NCBI RefSeq assembly: GCF_937921625.1
Contig: NZ_CAKZTI010000035.1
Span: forward strand, 1 to 34,279
Direction: 5' to 3'
Source of the DNA: an uncultured Campylobacter sp.
GTDB taxonomy: Bacteria; Campylobacterota; Campylobacteria; Campylobacterales; Campylobacteraceae
DNA: 34,279 nt
Under the pieces are notes generated by a model. The model was not told the DNA's origin, searched no databases, and saw nothing but the letters and a program-made list of their open reading frames with translations. Made by a program: the position numbers and the translations under genes. Each line of letters opens with the position of its first letter. The stretch's first letter is position 1. This document shows positions 1 to 8,814 of the stretch, piece after piece.

Positions 1-3000
1 CCGCTCTTTAGGCTGGCTAAGCTTGCGGCTCTGGTTTCGGCGAAGGATTTGGTATTAGAATTTACGCGCGCGCTAGGAGCCGAGGAAGCATCGAATCCTA
101 AATTTAGATAATTGCCGCTTTGATAAATTTTAGGGTTATAGCTTAGACTTACCCCTACATTTAGCGTTGCATGCATATTGGCTGCGTTAGGAGCTATAAG
201 GCTGCCGCTTCCTTGCTTGTTTATCAGATGAATCTCGCTGCTTGGATTAATCGGACTGCTTACTCCGCTTATATAAGCCGTGATATTGCTTACGTTGCTT
301 AGATCGGTATTGGCAGTAGGGTCGCTTAGGGTAAGTACGTTATCTGATGCCCTAATAGAGTTAGGAAGGAAGAAATTTAACCTGTCAAAACCGCTAATAT
401 TTTTAGCGCTTAAGGAATTTACTGCCGCAGGAGAGCTATTGCTAGCTCCTATGTTAAGGGTGTTGCCGCCACCGCTTGCGCTTATTACGCCTACATTATG
501 ACCGCTGATGAAATTTAACGTATTGTTTGCGCCTGCTGCGTTGATATTTCTAGCGTTAAAATTCTTATCCTCCCCCGCTTTGCCTATATCTATGTTATTT
601 CCGTTAAGACCGCCGGCACCAAGATACTTCTGCAGCTCATCCGCATCGAAATCCCCATTTATGCTCTCGTTAGTCTTAATAAGCTTTTGAATATAAAGCT
701 CCCGCTCATCCTCGCTTATATGCATACCGCCTATGTTTCTGCTAAAGGTATTGGCATCCTTTATGACATAGTTTTTATTTAGCTGAGTTACGTAGCCCTT
801 GTCTTTAAAGCGTGGATCATATCCGGTAAATTTACCGCCTCCGCTTTTATAGGCAAGTGTGTATTTCTTATTATCGCCATCTGGATAGCTTGCATTGTTT
901 AAAGCATTAAATTCTCTTACCGAGTTTACAAATATATCTGTACCGCTTAGATCGGTATTGCCGGAGCCGGTTAAGCTTAAAGCTCTTTTGGTACTAGACG
1001 AAGCATCGTTTTCTATCTCGCTAAGGGAGGCTAGGTTAAATTCCAATTTATTGAAATTTGCAAAATTCCCTGCATTTAGGCCATTGCCGGAGTTTGAAGA
1101 TAGGATATTTAGGCTATTGCCCGAATTGCTAGCGTTTGCGCTAGATACTCCGTATAACGTGCCTGCTACGCTACCGCTTCTGAAATTTACTACGTTGTTG
1201 CTACCGCTAGCGACTTCCGCTGCGTAGACGTTGCCAGCAACTTGCGTGTTGCCGTTTAAATTTACAGTGTTGGAGGAGGCAGCGCCGCTAGCTTTTCCGC
1301 CGTATACGCTTCCGCCTACGTTTACCGAGTTAAGAGTTATGGTGTTGGAAATCGCGCTGTTTCCCTTGCCGCCTACCGCCATTGCTCCTATGCTGCCGTT
1401 GTTGATAGTTACGATATTGGACTTAGCTTCTCCGTTGCTAGTATTGCCGCCGTAAATGCTATTGTGGATTATCGTAGCATTCGTAGTTACGCTATTATCG
1501 TGGACGTCCCCGCCGCCGCTACTGCTATGAGTGATGCCCGCATTTACGTACCCCACGTCTATTCCGCTTGCTTCGAAAGTTACGTGGTTATTATAAATTT
1601 CTTGCGAGGTAGCGGAATTTGAATATCCGCCATCGATCTCGCCTATGTTGCTTCCGCCATTGATCTTGGTGTGGTTGTCGTGGATGCTGTTGCTTCCATC
1701 GGTAGCATCGTCTCTGCCCGAGCTTATGTTTTTACCGCCTAGATTGCCTGCACCATCTTTTACGATTACGGTGTTGCCTTTATTACCGAATAGCTCAGTA
1801 GCGCCCGCAGCTTTGTTAGAATTTTGATTTTGCATTAGCTCGCTTTGATCGAAGTTGGGATCTATCCAAGAGCGAGTTAGAGTGCCCTTTTGCATGATTA
1901 AATTCTTACTGTTTTCGACCTCGATCGTGGTGCCGGTGATTTGATAGTGATCTTTGTCGGTAATCGTATAAATTTGATTATCTTGCACGGTTTGTGCGGC
2001 TCTGGTGATCGTGCCGCCGCCTGAATTATGGATTAGATAGTACTTTCCTTCGTCTAAATCTGATTTTATACCCTCTATCTTTGTGTCGTTTAAATTTGTA
2101 TTGCCGTTAGTGGTTAGAGTGAGCGGCGCATCAGCTTCGGTAGTGGAATATAGATCGTTAAAATTTATAGAGCCGAAATTCTTAATATCCTTGGCTTTTT
2201 TAATGCCGCCGCCGACCCAATTTTCGATATGCAAAGTATTAGTTTTATCTGAATTCTTATTGCTGCCGTAGATTGTACCGCTTATAGTGCCGCCTCTAAA
2301 ATTTACGTTGCTATTCTCGACGCTGCCGCTTGTAGCGTAGCCCGCAAAGACGTCTCCTGCTATCGTCGTTCTTTCTTTATTGATATAAACGACTGCGTTT
2401 TTGACGCTTCCCGCACGTGCGCCATAGACATTGCCTCCGATGTGTACGCCTTTGTTGGAGTCTGACGCTCCTAGAGTAACTCTATCGCCATCCGATTCGC
2501 CTGCAATGCCGCTTGCTGCTGCAACATCGCCCTTTACGGTACCTTTGTAAATATCAATTACGCTTCGCGAGCTTGAGGCGCCGCCCAAAGAGCCCGTGAC
2601 GCTGCCTACGATCGCATCGTCGTTATTGATTTCTACGCGATTTGCGCTCATTGCGCTAGCGCTATTTGCTTGGCCGCCTGCTACTTGGTAATTTTGCGCT
2701 TTTAGCTTTGCGCTTATGGATACGGAGTTTGCGCTAGAGTTTCCGCTTCCGCCTGCTGCGCCCCAAATTCTACCACTACCGCTTAAAGTAATAGTGCTTG
2801 TGCCGCCGTAATAAGGCGCCGTTATATTGACGCTATTATAGCTGCTTTTTCCCGTGGAGGATTGAGCGCCGAATATATCGAAGCTCCCTCTAAACGTGCC
2901 GCCTTTGATAGTTATTCTATTCGATACGGCATCACCGCTACCGCTTACTATGCCGCCTACGATTACATTTGTAACGGAGCCGTTGCCGATAGTGCCTCCG

Positions 3001-3611
3001 TCGATTGTTACGGCGTTAGAGGAGGCTTCTTTGTCTGCTCCGCTTCTGCCGCCGATGATATTATAATGTCTATTTGAGCTACCGCCGAAGTTATCGGCAT
3101 TTCCCGTGATTTCGGCGCCGTATTTTACAAAAACCTGATTTCGCGTCGCTTCGCCTTCGTTGCCCGTTTTTGACGCCGCTATGCCTTGCCCGCCCACGAC
3201 CAAATTTACCTTAGAGCCGTTTTCTAAGCTCACGTAATTATCTGATACCCCCTTGGCCTCGGCGCCTATTGCGATACCCACGTAAGCGTTTGCGCCTCTA
3301 ATCGTAAGTCTATTGTTGGAGGCGGAGTTTAACTCGGTAAAGTCCGCAATCCCGTCGCCGCTTCCTCCGCCGTAAATCACGCCGCCGGAGTAATCCGTCC
3401 CGCCACTTGCAACGCCCGTAATCGTCGTAATATTGCCATTTGGACTGGTGCTTCCGCTGCCGCTAGTATTGCCGCTAAATCCCGCCGAATAGAGGTTATT
3501 ATGGGTATGGATAAGCGGCGGATTAGAATCTGCGTTGCAAAGCGCTTGTGCGGGCGCTAGTGCGAGCACCGCTGCGAGGCTAAGCATAGAGGAGCAGATG
3601 GATTTTTTCAT
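1..3611 (-). CDS. Large autotransporter adhesin, N-terminal part (3' end outside window)
   Basis: The reverse strand is open from an ATG at 3611 to the window edge, about 1203 codons. The N-terminus MKKSICSSMLSLAAVLALAPA is a Sec signal peptide. The rest is a long low-complexity passenger rich in Gly, Ser, Asn and Thr, with recurring units such as GGTIGNGSVTNVIVGG and GSVYGGKASG that alternate beta strands and Gly turns, as in beta-helix autotransporters (type Va). The last visible residues (KSFAETRAASLASLKS) resemble the start of the C-terminal translocator region, so the barrel should lie just left of position 1. AAAGGATC lies 6 nt upstream of the ATG. Expected role: surface-exposed adhesion or aggregation. 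The class is fairly certain; the ligand is unknown. Several plus-strand open frames between 280 and 3077 are antisense shadows. Confidence 0.85.
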   Translation of the reverse strand, partial: MKKSICSSMLSLAAVLALAPAQALCNADSNPPLIHTHNNLYSAGFSGNTSGSGSTSPNGNITTITGVASGGTDYSGGVIYGGGSGDGIADFTELNSASNNRLTIRGANAYVGIAIGAEAKGVSDNYVSLENGSKVNLVVGGQGIAASKTGNEGEATRNQVFVKYGAEITGNADNFGGSSNRHYNIIGGRSGADKEASSNAVTIDGGTIGNGSVTNVIVGGIVSGSGDAVSNRITIKGGTFRGSFDIFGAQSSTGKSSYNSVNITAPYYGGTSTITLSGSGRIWGAAGGSGNSSANSVSISAKLKAQNYQVAGGQANSASAMSANRVEINNDDAIVGSVTGSLGGASSSRSVIDIYKGTVKGDVAAASGIAGESDGDRVTLGASDSNKGVHIGGNVYGARAGSVKNAVVYINKERTTIAGDVFAGYATSGSVENSNVNFRGGTISGTIYGSNKNSDKTNTLHIENWVGGGIKKAKDIKNFGSINFNDLYSTTEADAPLTLTTNGNTNLNDTKIEGIKSDLDEGKYYLIHNSGGGTITRAAQTVQDNQIYTITDKDHYQITGTTIEVENSKNLIMQKGTLTRSWIDPNFDQSELMQNQNSNKAAGATELFGNKGNTVIVKDGAGNLGGKNISSGRDDATDGSNSIHDNHTKINGGSNIGEIDGGYSNSATSQEIYNNHVTFEASGIDVGYVNAGITHSSSGGGDVHDNSVTTNATIIHNSIYGGNTSNGEAKSNIVTINNGSIGAMAVGGKGNSAISNTITLNSVNVGGSVYGGKASGAASSNTVNLNGNTQVAGNVYAAEVASGSNNVVNFRSGSVAGTLYGVSSANASNSGNSLNILSSNSGNGLNAGNFANFNKLEFNLASLSEIENDASSSTKRALSLTGSGNTDLSGTDIFVNSVREFNALNNASYPDGDNKKYTLAYKSGGGKFTGYDPRFKDKGYVTQLNKNYVIKDANTFSRNIGGMHISEDERELYIQKLIKTNESINGDFDADELQKYLGAGGLNGNNIDIGKAGEDKNFNARNINAAGANNTLNFISGHNVGVISASGGGNTLNIGASNSSPAAVNSLSAKNISGFDRLNFFLPNSIRASDNVLTLSDPTANTDLSNVSNITAYISGVSSPINPSSEIHLINKQGSGSLIAPNAANMHATLNVGVSLSYNPKIYQSGNYLNLGFDASSAPSARVNSNTKSFAETRAASLASLKS

Positions 3612-3643
3612 ATATTGATCCTTTGAAATTCGTAAAGTTTGCG

Positions 3644-3672
3644 ATTATACATAAAAATAGATCAGTTTGCAA
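3644..3672 (-). promoter_or_regulatory. Sigma-70 type promoter of the autotransporter gene
   Basis: On the minus strand TTGCAA (3667-3672) and a perfect TATAAT (3644-3649) are separated by exactly 17 bp. Transcription should begin near 3637, giving a leader of about 25 nt that carries the AAAGGATC ribosome binding site. Confidence 0.7.
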
Positions 3673-3821
3673 TATGAAAATCACTGATCGGTTTTTAAAA
3701 GAGGGGGCTACATTTTTAATTTTAAGTAATAAAAATTCACTCTTTGTGCAGAATAAATTCCTGGCTGAAAAATTTAACCTTTTTTTAGTGGGGGGGCATT
3801 TTGAGCGGATTACAAGTGGTA

Positions 3822-3845
3822 AAAAATCCTAGCAAGAGGATTTTT
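3822..3845 (-). terminator. Candidate intrinsic terminator of the binding-protein cluster
   Basis: AAAAATCCT (3822-3830) and AGGATTTTT (3837-3845) form a perfect 9-bp stem with a 6-nt loop. It has an A tract on one side and a T tract on the other, so it could work in either direction. It lies downstream of the leftward binding-protein genes and before the autotransporter promoter. The stem has few G-C pairs, so strength is uncertain. Confidence 0.4.
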
Positions 3846-4178
3846 AGTAAAATTTGAAATAATAAAAATCTGAGCTAAATTTATTTTAGCAATTCCAAGC
3901 TACGGTAAAATTTATGCAGGGAAAATTTTAAAAGGACGAAACAAAAGTCTGCGCGCTGCAAAACCTACGTAGAATTTATGCAGGATAAATTTTAAACGAG
4001 CGAAATTTTATATAAATGCCGTTTCGCCCGCGAAAAAGCTTTTTTGAAAAATTTAAACGAGCAAGATTGCGCGATAAATTTTATGTGATCCCCGCTGCAA
4101 GAGCTAAAGCATAGCAAGCAGGAGATAAAATTTACGTGATAAATCTTGCGTGATAAATTTTAAAATAAGCCGCAAATC

Positions 4179-4982
4179 CTACAAGAAGCTGTAAATTCCA
4201 TCTAGCAAGAAATACCTTTTATCCGCAGCGCCGTGATAAAATGGGTTAAAAGTCCCCTCGTATGCCTTTTCAAAAAAGCCCTCTTTGCTTAGCTTTATAA
4301 GCTCTGCATTGACGAAGTCTAGTAGCTCTTTATTGCCCTTCTGCACTCCAATACCCATAAAATCGGGCTTGCCTAGAGTTTTAAGCGGTACTTCTACCTC
4401 GCTATCGACTACCGGATATGCCATTGCGATGAGATTATCGGTCGCGTAGGCGTCCACGTCGCCGTCTTTTAGCATGCGGTAGCACTCCCTGGCGATCTTA
4501 CAAAATGTAAAATTTCCAAAGCCTTCTTGTTTAAAAAATGCCTCGCCTGTACCGCCGCTTTCGAGCAAAATTCTTTTCTCTTTCAGATCGGCTAAGGATT
4601 TTATTCTATCGGCTTTGCGGGTTAAAACTCCAAGATTTACCGAAAAATACGGTGTTGAAAAATCGATCTGCTGCGCGCGTTCAGGCGTAATGGTAATCGT
4701 AGCGATGACGATATCTACGCGGTTATTTACTAGTGCTGGAATTCTATCCTCGACCTTCATCGGCACAAGCTCGATTCTGCCGCCTTTTTCGCCGAAAAGA
4801 TCATTTGCTATGGCCTGTGCCATCGTAACTTCAAAACCCTCGAAAGTTCCATCGTTTAGCTCGCTAAAAGGAGGCTGTCCGTCGTAAACGCCAATGCGAA
4901 CGACGCCTTTTGATCTGATCTGTTCCAAACTATCGGCAAAAGCAATGATAAATGGTAGCAACATTGTAAGAAGCAATTTCAT
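4179..4982 (-). CDS. PEB1-like periplasmic amino-acid-binding protein (copy 3 in transcription order)
   Basis: 267-residue solute-binding protein family 3 (PF00497 type), the periplasmic receptor of polar amino-acid ABC transporters. A Sec signal peptide (residues 1-16, ending AFA) precedes SLEQIRSKGVVRIGVYDG. The ligand-binding landmarks are present: PPFS near 38-41, FEGFEV near 47-52, and TITITPERAQQIDFSTPYF near 96-113 with the carboxylate-binding Arg. There is no lipobox, so the protein should be soluble. C161 and C167 form a Cx5C pair found in all three neighbouring copies. The C-terminus ends in AADKRYFLLDGIYSFL, also shared. AAGGAT precedes the ATG. It is the last of three tandem paralogues, 100 bp after the previous one. 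No permease or ATPase is nearby, so the partner transporter is unknown. Substrate cannot be told from sequence. Confidence 0.85.
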   Translation of the reverse strand: MKLLLTMLLPFIIAFADSLEQIRSKGVVRIGVYDGQPPFSELNDGTFEGFEVTMAQAIANDLFGEKGGRIELVPMKVEDRIPALVNNRVDIVIATITITPERAQQIDFSTPYFSVNLGVLTRKADRIKSLADLKEKRILLESGGTGEAFFKQEGFGNFTFCKIARECYRMLKDGDVDAYATDNLIAMAYPVVDSEVEVPLKTLGKPDFMGIGVQKGNKELLDFVNAELIKLSKEGFFEKAYEGTFNPFYHGAADKRYFLLDGIYSFL

Positions 4983-5082
4983 GGCAAATCCTTAAATTTA
5001 ATCTCTTTTCCGCTTTCAAACTAAGCAGGAAATTTTATTTACTAAAATTCTAAAAGCCGGACTCAAAATTTAAAGTAAGCTC

Positions 5083-5889
5083 TTAGAGCATATTATAAAT
5101 TCCATCTAGCAGAAAATATTTCTTATCCGCCGTACCGCGATAGAATGGATCAAAGCTCTGCTCGTAGGCCTTTTTGAAAAAGCCCTCTTTGCTCAGCTTG
5201 ATGAGCTCTGCATTGACGAAATCAAGTAGTTCTTTGTTGTCTTTCTGCACGCCGATGCCGATGAAATCGCTAGGGCCTAGGTTTTTAAACGGTACTTCCA
5301 AAGTATCATCGATGACGGAATATGCAAGTACTATGAGATTGTCGTTTATATAGCCGTCCGCATCGCCATTTCGAATCATTTCGTAGCATTCCTTAGCCGA
5401 AGCGCAATGGCCTAAATTTTTAAATCCTTTGGTTTTGAAAAATCTCTCTGCTACTGTCGCGTCGCCTTCGAATACGATCTTTTTATCATGAAGCTGCGCG
5501 ATATCGGTAAAAGCGTCGGCTTTGCGCGTTAATACGCCTAAATTTACGGAGAGGTAGGGGAGGGAGAAATCGATCTTTCTTTTTCGTTCGTTGGTGATGC
5601 TAAATAGACCGATAACTAAATCAAGCTTATTTGCCTCTAAAAATGGAATTCTATCATTTACGCTTAACGGGATGAACTCGATTTTGCCCTCTTTTTTGCC
5701 GAAAATTTCTTTAGCAATAGCGTTTGCAAGATCAATCTCAAATCCTTCAAATTTGCCGCCATTAGACTCGCAAAGCGGTGGATGGGCGTCGCGCACTCCG
5801 ATGCGAATGACGCCGTTTTGTCTGATTTGATCTAGGCTATCGGCAAAAAGCGCCGCACAAAATAGAGCCGCTATAAAAAGTAGTTTCAT
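5083..5889 (-). CDS. PEB1-like periplasmic amino-acid-binding protein (copy 2)
   Basis: 268 residues, same family and layout as its neighbours: signal peptide ending LFA near residue 16, then SLDQIRQNGVIRIGV. The binding region reads GLFSITNERKRKIDFSLPYLS, where the other copies have ATITIT before the Arg, so ligand contacts may have diverged. The Cx5C pair (CASAKEC) and the C-terminal KKYFLLDGIY tail are kept. Its C-terminal third (IGVQKDNKELLDFVNAELIKL) is nearly identical to the copy at 4179-4982, pointing to recent duplication or gene conversion between these two. AAGGAC lies just upstream of the ATG. The next upstream copy ends 94 bp away, so the three may be co-transcribed. Confidence 0.85.
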   Translation of the reverse strand: MKLLFIAALFCAALFADSLDQIRQNGVIRIGVRDAHPPLCESNGGKFEGFEIDLANAIAKEIFGKKEGKIEFIPLSVNDRIPFLEANKLDLVIGLFSITNERKRKIDFSLPYLSVNLGVLTRKADAFTDIAQLHDKKIVFEGDATVAERFFKTKGFKNLGHCASAKECYEMIRNGDADGYINDNLIVLAYSVIDDTLEVPFKNLGPSDFIGIGVQKDNKELLDFVNAELIKLSKEGFFKKAYEQSFDPFYRGTADKKYFLLDGIYNML

Positions 5890-5983
5890 TTTATGTCCTT
5901 AAAATGGGATTTCGCATATTATCCGCTTATAATAAATGGCATTTTAGTCGAAGGCGTTAGATAAAACACTGCTAAATTCCGTC

Positions 5984-6793
5984 CTAAAATATAGCATAGA
6001 GCCCATCTAGTAAGAAATATTTTTTATCTGCAGCGCCTTGATAAAATGGCTTGAAAGTTTCATCGTAAGAACGTTCGAAAAAGCCTTGCTTGCTAAGTGT
6101 AACAAGCTCTTTATTTATCAGATCAAGCAGTTCGGTATTGCCTTTGCGCACCCCGATGCCTAAGAATTCCGGATTACCTAGATTTTGGATTGCTACTTCT
6201 AAATTGTCGTCGATAATGGAATAAGCTAGCACGATGAGATTATCGTTAACGTAAGCATCGGCTTTGCCTTGCTTAAGCATATCATAGCATTCGGTAGTAA
6301 TGGAGCAATGGATTAGATTGTGGATTTTATTTTTATACAAAAAATTTTCTGCCGTAGTCCCGCTACCCTCTACTAGGACCTTTTTGTTTGAAAGATCGTC
6401 TATACTTTTGATGCCATCGCTTTTACGTGTCAAAACTCCCAAACTCATCGAAAAATATGGATAAGAAAAGTCGATTTGCCTTTTTCTATCTTGCGTTATC
6501 GTGATGGTCGCGACTGCAAGATCTACCTTATCATTTTGTAATGCAGAGATCCTATCGCTGGCGTTTAGAGGGACGAACTCGACTCTACCGCGCTTATCAC
6601 CGAATATGCTCTTAGCTATAGCGTCTGCAAGGTTAATTTCAAAGCCTTCGAAATTACCACTTTTTTCATCACTAAAAGGTGGCCTACCATCACGAACACC
6701 GATTTTAACGACTCCGGCAGATCTGATCTGCTCCAAACTGCCCGCAAAAACACCGTTGCAAAGCGTAAAAATAATACAAAAAAGTAGCTTCAT
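5984..6793 (-). CDS. PEB1-like periplasmic amino-acid-binding protein (copy 1)
   Basis: 269 residues and the most divergent of the three paralogues. The signal peptide ends VFA near residue 17, followed by GSLEQIRSAGVVKIGVRDGRPPFS. It keeps VATITITQDRKRQIDFSYPYFS, the Cx5C pair (CSITTEC) and the tail AADKKYFLLDGLYAIF. AAAGGAT lies upstream of the ATG. A GATAAT hexamer at 6819-6824 on the minus strand could be the -10 element of the cluster, without a clear -35. As first gene of the leftward cluster it may set expression for all three. The family is clear; the transported amino acid is not. Confidence 0.85.
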   Translation of the reverse strand: MKLLFCIIFTLCNGVFAGSLEQIRSAGVVKIGVRDGRPPFSDEKSGNFEGFEINLADAIAKSIFGDKRGRVEFVPLNASDRISALQNDKVDLAVATITITQDRKRQIDFSYPYFSMSLGVLTRKSDGIKSIDDLSNKKVLVEGSGTTAENFLYKNKIHNLIHCSITTECYDMLKQGKADAYVNDNLIVLAYSIIDDNLEVAIQNLGNPEFLGIGVRKGNTELLDLINKELVTLSKQGFFERSYDETFKPFYQGAADKKYFLLDGLYAIF

Positions 6794-7202
6794 AAACTAT
6801 CCTTTTCTTAAATTTAATATTATCCCTTAGATATTGCGTGATTTTACCCTAAAATAGTTAAACATAACTTCAATTACATAATACGGATTGCTAAATCGGT
6901 AGTAAGTGGGCAAGATTAAAATTTAAGAAACGATAGATAAATTTTATGAAGTGAAATTTAGCCGTAGCGAAATGTGGCGCAGGAAAGTATAAGCTTTGAT
7001 TAAAATTTATCTATCGTAATTTACGGCGCAGTTTTTGCAGCACCGGCATATAATTTGATTTGGAATTTATCCATCATACCGCTTGCTTTTCGAGCCGGAA
7101 TTTTACGTCTTGTCCACGCGCCGCATATTTCGCAATAAAATTTTAAAATTTGCTTGGGTTGAAATGCTGTTTTGTGTTATAGAATTTTGCGGTATTTTAA
7201 AA
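6794..7202. other. Intergenic region without recognisable genes
   Basis: AT-rich spacer between two leftward genes. It has several AAATTTTA-type words and a loosely repeated stretch around 6920-7020 (ATAGATAAATTTTATGAAG and TAAAATTTATCTATCG are partly complementary). No RNA gene, promoter pair or conserved coding frame was recognised except the weak GATAAT at 6819-6824. Confidence 0.4.
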
Positions 7203-7706
7203 CTATTTTTCGCCAACTTCTACGATTTTGCTTAGCACGTATTGCTCCAGATCGCGCCTTGGTATGTCGTTTTTGAGCGCTTCGTTGTAGATGTTTTCGA
7301 CTATGCGGCTGTATTTTTCGTAGGGAAAGTAGAGGAAATGGTTCGCCCATGCGCGTTTGATGAGCTCGTGAGTAAGCTTTTTTCTAGCCCACGCTTTGAA
7401 GCAATCAAAGCCGATAAAAACCGCCGACGTCGCTATGATCGTAAATAAAATGGAGAAGTGAAAGTCGATCTTTTCAAACATCGCGTGCGTCAGCGTTATC
7501 AAAAACATAACGCAGACGAATGCGAAGCAGGCGAAGATCACGTAGGATTTGCCGTAGTTGAATCTAAAATTTAGCTTCGAAGGATCGACGAGCATTCCGT
7601 CGTTAAACTCGGCGTTGGCTTCGAGTAGATCACGGAAGAGTACCGGCTTGTGCGAGACATGAAACATAATTTCTAAAAGCCTATCTTTAAAATTTGATTT
7701 ATCCAT
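7203..7706 (-). CDS. Small membrane protein of unknown function
   Basis: 167 residues, not assigned to a family. Two hydrophobic segments are clear, around residues 54-74 (VIFACFAFVCVMFLITL) and 83-103 (SILFTIIATSAVFIGFDCF). They are flanked by a ~50-residue polar N-terminus and a charged ~65-residue C-terminus (RKKLTHELIKRAW onward). This suggests an inner-membrane hairpin with both termini in the cytoplasm. A strong AAGGAGC ribosome binding site lies 7 nt before the ATG. It is divergent from the transaminase gene. A minus-strand TATAAT at 7731-7736 could drive it. No enzymatic motif was seen. Confidence 0.7.
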   Translation of the reverse strand: MDKSNFKDRLLEIMFHVSHKPVLFRDLLEANAEFNDGMLVDPSKLNFRFNYGKSYVIFACFAFVCVMFLITLTHAMFEKIDFHFSILFTIIATSAVFIGFDCFKAWARKKLTHELIKRAWANHFLYFPYEKYSRIVENIYNEALKNDIPRRDLEQYVLSKIVEVGEK

Positions 7707-7730
7707 CGGAGCTCCTTCGATTTTTGCGGC

Positions 7731-7736
7731 ATTATA
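7731..7736 (-). promoter_or_regulatory. Possible -10 box for the leftward membrane-protein gene
   Basis: Perfect TATAAT on the minus strand 25 bp upstream of the ATG at 7706, without a good -35. The plus strand of the same 83-bp spacer has TATAAGATAAAAT (from 7753), which may serve the transaminase gene. Confidence 0.35.
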
Positions 7737-7789
7737 TCTTAAATTAAATTGTTATAAGATAAAATAGTGCGAAATTTCAAGGAGAGATT

Positions 7790-8668
7790 ATGTTTGAAAT
7801 CAGCGGAATGAGCGGCGACGAGATAGTTTATATTAACGGCAAATTTTGCAAAGCCAAAGAGGCTGCGATAAGCCCTTTTGATCGCGGTTTCGTGCTTGGA
7901 GACGGCATCTATGAAGTAGCACCCGTGGTAAATTCTAAAATTTGCGACAGAGCGGATTTTTGGGAGCGCTTTGAGCGCAGCGCCGCGCAGATCGAGCTAA
8001 AGATTCCGTATTCTCGCGAAAAATATGAGGAAATTTTATATGAACTCATCGTGCAGGGCGGCGTGAGCGAGGGCGCTTTCTACACCCAGATCACAAGAGG
8101 TGCGGCGATGCGCGATTTTGACTACGTCCGCGGCATAGAGCCCAGCGTCTTTGCTTTTGTCTATCATACGCAAATTTTTGATAATCCGCTCGCAAAAGAG
8201 GGGATCGAGATCGTAAGCCTGCCCGAGATCCGCTGGCACAGGCGCGATATAAAATCGATCTCGCTTTTAGCCCAGTGTATCTTAAAGCACGAGGCCCACA
8301 GGGCGGGCGCTTATGAGTGTTTTTTGATCGAGGACGGGCTGGTTACTGAGTGTTCGAGCTCCAGCGCGTTTATCATCAAAGATGACGTCCTTATCACGCG
8401 GCCGCTTTCAAACGACATACTGCCCGGCATCCGCCGCAAGGTGATCTTAGGCTTTGCCGAGCAGGCGGGGCTTAGCGTGCAGCAGCGAGCGTTTGGAATG
8501 AGCGAGGTTTATGAGGCCGATGAAGCCTTTATCAGCGCGGCGACGCTTATGGTGCTGCCGATCGTAAAAGCAGACGGCAGAGCGATCGGCGGCGGTGCGG
8601 TCGGCAAATACGTACCGCGCCTGCGCGAGATGTATGCCGCGCGGCTAAGAGCCGAAGCAGGACTGTAA
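7790..8668 (+). CDS. dat: D-amino-acid transaminase (class IV, PLP-dependent)
   Basis: 292 residues, close to the usual ~285 of D-alanine aminotransferases. The enzyme swaps amino groups between D-amino acids and 2-oxo acids, supplying D-glutamate or D-alanine for peptidoglycan. Landmarks: YINGKF (14-19), FDRGFVLGDGIYEV (30-43), YTQITRG (98-104), RRDIKSISLLAQ (151-162) with K155 as the likely PLP lysine, and the phosphate-binding region VTECSSSSAFII. The DIKS-LL context and RWHRRD resemble the D-specific enzyme more than branched-chain transaminases, though these families are close and IlvE-like activity is possible. AAGGAGAG lies 6 nt before the ATG; a second in-frame ATG at 7808 is a less likely start. 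Cytoplasmic, apparently monocistronic. Confidence 0.8.
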   Translation: MFEISGMSGDEIVYINGKFCKAKEAAISPFDRGFVLGDGIYEVAPVVNSKICDRADFWERFERSAAQIELKIPYSREKYEEILYELIVQGGVSEGAFYTQITRGAAMRDFDYVRGIEPSVFAFVYHTQIFDNPLAKEGIEIVSLPEIRWHRRDIKSISLLAQCILKHEAHRAGAYECFLIEDGLVTECSSSSAFIIKDDVLITRPLSNDILPGIRRKVILGFAEQAGLSVQQRAFGMSEVYEADEAFISAATLMVLPIVKADGRAIGGGAVGKYVPRLREMYAARLRAEAGL

Positions 8669-8736
8669 TAGGGCGGTCAAATTTAATTTAAAAATTGTGA
8701 GATTATTAGTAATATTTTCTAGCAAAGGAAATTTAA

Positions 8737-8814
8737 ATGGGATTATCAATATTAAAGGAAATAAAAAAGATTATAGGAGAACAAGATGTTAGGCACCAAA
8801 ATAGTAATGGATGA
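8737..8814 (+). CDS. Possible 25-codon upstream peptide before the X/vapD array
   Basis: ATG at 8737, preceded by AAAGGAA, encodes MGLSILKEIKKIIGEQDVR and a few more residues. It ends in another frame inside the first codons of the next gene (start 8786). It is a short amphipathic Lys/Ile-rich peptide. It could be a leader that couples translation, the remnant of a longer gene, or chance. No homology is recognised. Confidence 0.2.
   Translation: MGLSILKEIKKIIGEQDVRHQNSNG

Larger units (their letters stand above)
3612..4178. other. Intergenic region with G7 tract and AAATTT-rich repeats
   Basis: No convincing gene. From the left it holds the autotransporter promoter, a T7 tract (3780-3786), a G7 tract (3790-3796), a terminator-like hairpin (3822-3845), a small stem GCTAAA/TTTAGC (3874-3890), and two imperfect copies of a unit containing AATTTATGCAGG (near 3909 and 3973). 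The G7 lies about 120 bp upstream of the autotransporter -35 box. A 69-codon plus-strand frame (3623-3832) has no family resemblance and is not called. Confidence 0.5.

Noticed and set aside
280..3077. Several plus-strand open frames of 60-110 codons
   Set aside because: They lie antisense to one uninterrupted minus-strand autotransporter frame with a signal peptide and promoter; their Leu/Pro-rich composition is the mirror of its Gly/Ser/Asn repeats.
3623..3832. 69-codon plus-strand frame over the autotransporter promoter
   Set aside because: It crosses T7 and G7 tracts, has no family likeness and lies on top of the promoter of the divergent gene.
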